The notes beneath the pieces were generated by a model, which made no database searches, had not been told where the DNA came from, and saw only the letters and a program-made list of their open reading frames with translations. Of a stretch of 22,360 nucleotides of DNA, positions 1-22,360 are shown piece by piece. Source of the stretch: Plakobranchus ocellatus. Taxonomy: Eukaryota > Mollusca > Gastropoda > Plakobranchidae. Position numbers and translations under genes: made by a program. The stretch covers positions 2,180,322 through 2,202,681 of the forward strand of contig BLXT01000975.1 of the NCBI GenBank assembly GCA_019648995.1, written 5' to 3'. Each line of letters starts with the position of its first letter. The first letter of the stretch is position 1.

Positions 1-1385
1 CACGTGTGTTGATCTATGTCTGGATCAAATGAAGTCTAAGCTAATCTAATCCTAATCCTCGATCTTGGTAGTAATCAACAAAGCCTATTGCTGAAAATCA
101 AAACACTTCTCAATCTCGCCTAGGGCTTAATATTAATTTTGTTAGTAGTCTCTCTCACCCTCTCTCATGAAATTTGAAAATCTTTTGTTGTAAAGCACTG
201 TAGATGGCTGGTGCTGCGCCTCTTGTCCCTGCCTTTTGTACCTCAAGTGAAAGAATTGCAATATGGTATATCTGTAATGACTGGTGTTTAGCAAACATTG
301 TTTTCCTCACAGGTCAAATAAATGTTTGACAGTTAAAATATTTTCTATGCTTTGAATGATTTTATTCAAATACTGCCATATTTCTAAATTTTTAAACATA
401 TCCATTTAGACCTCAAATGTTTGTTTACAGCGTTTTTGTTGCAACTTCATTATGTTTCCATCTTTTCCCTTTAACATCAAATATAGCACCTCTCATGTAG
501 TTAGCATTTTAATACAATTTATCTTTCCATGCTGTGGCCTTCATGCTGAAAGTAGCAGTTAAGGTTTAAAATAAATAGTGGAAGATTGAACATCTACGGC
601 TGTCGAGTTCAACACAGGTCATTGGTAGGCTGGTTTTTAAAACTAACATTGAAAACTGGCATAGGCCTTCCAAGGAAAGCATTGGAAGAACGTTGGGAAG
701 AAAGCTAAATACTAAACGACTGTGGTACCAATGGTACCAATACTCAGGTATCATACTATAATGTAGGTAGAGGTACCTTAGTTATGCATAATAGCCCAAG
801 CACATGCCGAAATCAGCAGTGGCAGGACCTATCTGGGAAAGAAAAGGTGGTGCCAGATACAGAATCAGAGATTGACACATGTGTGCCTTCCTGTTCTGAG
901 TTATTACTCAGGCAGGCATAGCTATGTCCTAGCTCAAAGGGAAGGGAAAGAAATGGCAGCATTGAGGTCTCAAAACAAAACAAAAGAGCAGAGATTGTGC
1001 CAGAAAACAGAAGGATTGAATTGGAAAAGTTGGGACATTTTTATCTTAGAGTGAATTGCACCCAATATCGGGATGTCTTGATTAAATCGAGACAAGAAGG
1101 CAGGCCTACTATTCTGACCCAGTATCTGACATGGCCTCTTCTTTTCATCCTAGATGTCGAAACCGCTCTGGTTCTCACCAGCAATTTCAACAGGAGTTAG
1201 GGCTAGCACATTTATGTTTTTCAACCAGTTGTACCTGAGTATGAGTGTGACAGTTTAATATTTAGCTTTCCTGTTGACATAAAAAAATGAACTATTTTGC
1301 CAGGAAAATCTCTTTTTTTTATTTGAGTTGTCTTTATTTTGTCTATTTTCAAGTAGACATACCTGCCTCACATTTGTCTCTGTTT

Positions 1386-1434
<49 letters not shown>

Positions 1435-1758
1435 GTCTTTCTCCCCCTTTCTTCCTTGCTGGCTTTAAACTCTCCCCCTATCTCTTCTCAATAATTATGA
1501 ATTGTATGCATTTAAAAGCTTGCAGTAACTTCTATTTGTTAACTTGACATTAGTTCGAGAACAGTTACATTTAATCTGCAAATTATTTCTTCAAATCTTA
1601 GGGAGAATTGTGGAACGGTTGTTACATTTTGTATATTAAACTATCTTGCAATTTAGTGCATATTGTTCTCATTACATTCATTCACACTATTGCAGTTTGC
1701 TTCTCTTACATAATGCTTCATTTTTCTCTAAGTATTTGCTTTTTTTTTTCTTTATCAG
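1..1758 (+). other. Intron upstream of first resolved exon (5' end outside window)
   Basis: No exon of the gene is recognisable here. The acidic stretch expected just before exon 1 in WDFY3 is absent, so the donor lies before the window. It contains a tandem GGTACCAAT pair (724-741), a (CT)n tract (about 1390-1432) and a less AT-rich patch at about 780-1200 with short open frames that match nothing I know. An unrecognised repeat in that patch is possible. Confidence 0.7.
1390..1432 (+). repeat. (CT)n microsatellite
   Basis: About 21 CT units, ending in a CCCT-type interruption, in the upstream intron on the sense strand. Confidence 0.93.
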
Positions 1759-20680
<18,922 letters not shown>

Positions 20681-20861
20681 GTAAGTGATCTGTGCAGTTT
20701 TTATTTTATAATGAACAAAATTATTTTTTCTTTTGGGTTTGTGTCTTTTCATCTACTTTTTCGTGATCGAAAGTACCGTAAAAATAGATGTGTTTAATGG
20801 TTGTGGACATTCTGGTTTATAGTTAGAAAAAACAATTTTGTGAGCTTTATCTGAATAGAAA

Positions 20862-20865
<4 letters not shown>

Positions 20866-20930
<65 letters not shown>

Positions 20931-20949
20931 TCCCTCTCCCTCTCCCTCT
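20866..20949 (+). repeat. (TC)n plus (TCCCTC)n compound microsatellite
   Basis: About 30 TC units are followed by about four TCCCTC units, in the intron after the last exon. The (GA)n antisense reading creates an artificial Arg-Glu open frame, which is not a gene. Confidence 0.93.
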
Positions 20950-21987
20950 GGGCCACTAGGTAATCTCGATTTAGGGTAAAGGGATGAGAATTTGCCTCTT
21001 TACAACAGTTCAAAATTAATGTTAGATAACCTTGTGCAATTGACAGCGGCTTAATTACAAAATTTCAATTTTATTTTAAAAGCATTCCGACTAAAAATTG
21101 TCTGCAAATCACTTCCTCTAGAACGACAATTAAAAAAACAACTTATTTTTTATTGTGAGTATATAAATTTACATATATAAGTAAACTCGCAGATTTCTAG
21201 ATTATTTTAAGAAAACAGGCATGCCTATCATTCCAGAAATTCCAGATTTGTTCCAGAATTTTACCTGTAAATACTTTGTATTTGGGATATCTGCTTTTTT
21301 AATCACAAAATATAAAATGTTTCTATTTTGTGATTATGCCTTTATAATAGGCCTGGTCTAGGTTTGGCAGCACTTCTCCGCATAAGTATTGCGAGGAACT
21401 TATAGGATATAAATCAAATCAGAAAAAAAAAATTAACAGCGCCAACACTAGGGCAAATATTTCACACAAACAATGCTGTTAGGCCTTTATTATTATTACT
21501 ATTTGTCACCATGCATGTCACGAGTCTTTCTTCTTGCAAGCTGAAGAGGTATTGGGTGGGTGGGGCAATCCTAAGCAGTATAATCCCGTTCAGTGTGTAC
21601 ACTCAAACCTACTCTGGTACTTCCCTACCTATCGCTGACAGTTGATCATTGTTGGTCTGTTGTTGGTATTGTGACGTCACTCAAGTGGACTAGGGTTTTT
21701 TTTTTATAACAGACTTCATCTTTTTTGGAAGAAAGGCAAGAACAAAGATGGCAAATATGAAATCAGCGAACTAAAATTAAGGCAACATTAGGGGCGGCAT
21801 TTCAATTTTAGTAGAAATGTAATTTTGGGGGGTTTTTTTGTTGTTTTTTTTAATCTGTCAACTTGGCTTGGTTAAACTCAATCATTTGGATTTCGAGAAA
21901 GGAACTGTAGACATGTAGATCTAGAGCATAGATTTTAATATTCAGTCAGGCAATGTATCTTCAGACCTGCCAACTTTCCGTTTTTGC

Positions 21988-22001
21988 CGGGAAAAATCCC
22001 G
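21988..22001. repeat. Short hairpin CGGGA-AAAA-TCCCG in CCGT-rich patch
   Basis: Perfect 5-bp arms around AAAA. The surrounding 21975-22075 repeats CCGTTTT, TCCCGTT and CGGGAAAAA words several times, unlike the AT-rich intron around it. It may be part of an interspersed repeat. Confidence 0.55.
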
Positions 22002-22360
22002 TTGAACACCTATAAATTCCGTTTTCCGCTAAAATCCCGTTCAGTTGTCCCGGTAGACGGGAAAAAATTATCTCGTTTTATCTATTGGATCCATGCGATA
22101 TCTACCGATGTCTACTCTTTACCTATTTAAGTAGCATTGAACATTTTTAATGACTATCAACATAACCCAAGTATCCAGTTTGCAATCCATAACGTTTATT
22201 GAACATTCTGTATAAAGAGACCAAGCACTTTCTTGTGTTATTGATACATATGTCTCGGTGCTTACATGCAGACATACTGGCATTATGCTTTAGGCGTAAT
22301 TCATCCCGCCAATGGGGAAAATTTTACACTTTGGCTGTTTAACTATGGGCTTGTGCTTTT

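Larger units (their letters stand above)
20681..22360 (+). other. Last intron, at least 1680 bp (3' end outside window)
   Basis: Starts with GTAAGT. The next exon (expected to begin with the FWRMEF-type blade end) is not found. It holds the compound CT tract (20866-20949), a perfect TGACGTCA (21673-21680), two copies of AATCCCGTTCAGT (21582-21594 and 22033-22045) and a CCGT-rich patch with a small hairpin (21988-22001). Confidence 0.8.

Noticed and set aside
780-1200. Less AT-rich patch with open frames on + strand, possible upstream WDFY3 exon
   Set aside because: None of the frames resembles the acidic segment that precedes the PH domain, and no in-phase donor fits exon 1. Left as unassigned intron sequence.
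20753-21013. Antisense Arg-Glu repeat open frame
   Set aside because: Produced entirely by the (GA)n complement of the CT microsatellite.

Overview
The window looks like nuclear DNA from an invertebrate animal. It is AT-rich and intron-dense, with short exons (55-234 bp) joined across GT-AG introns, long (CT)n microsatellites, poly-T tracts and decayed retroelements. A mollusc, perhaps a heterobranch gastropod, is my best guess from the recurring CTAGATCTAGA and AGGCCT words, but that is a weak inference. There is no bacterial gene organisation, rRNA, tRNA or CRISPR.

One real host gene is present, on the + strand: an internal part of the orthologue of WDFY3 (ALFY; Drosophila blue cheese), a giant BEACH/WD40/FYVE scaffold of selective autophagy. 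I resolve 17 consecutive coding exons between 1759 and 20680. All splice in frame, giving 689 codons (2067 nt). In order they encode the PH-like domain (1759-6214), the complete BEACH domain (6594-13251), a short linker (15703-15805 and the start of the next exon) and part of the WD40 propeller (16454-20680). The N-terminal roughly 2,500 residues expected of the family lie before the window. The last WD40 blades, the LC3-interacting region and the FYVE domain lie beyond it.

Everything else is intron. Intron 11 (13252-15702) holds a decayed Ty3/Gypsy-type gag-pol remnant on the - strand, about 13870-15535. Intron 14 (17104-18707) holds the 3' end of a LINE-type ORF on the - strand, about 17690-18010. 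Intron 16 (19456-20620) holds a diverged tandem array of about 70-76 bp units (about 19771-20440). Intron 1 (1908-5264) holds an unrecognised coding-like antisense stretch (4372-4680) and a perfect everted AGGTCA repeat. The last intron carries a long CT tract and a CCGT-rich repeat-like patch.

I saw no second complete gene and no exotic multi-gene system. The observations most worth checking are the intron 16 tandem array, the antisense open frame in intron 1, and the short repeated words in the last intron.
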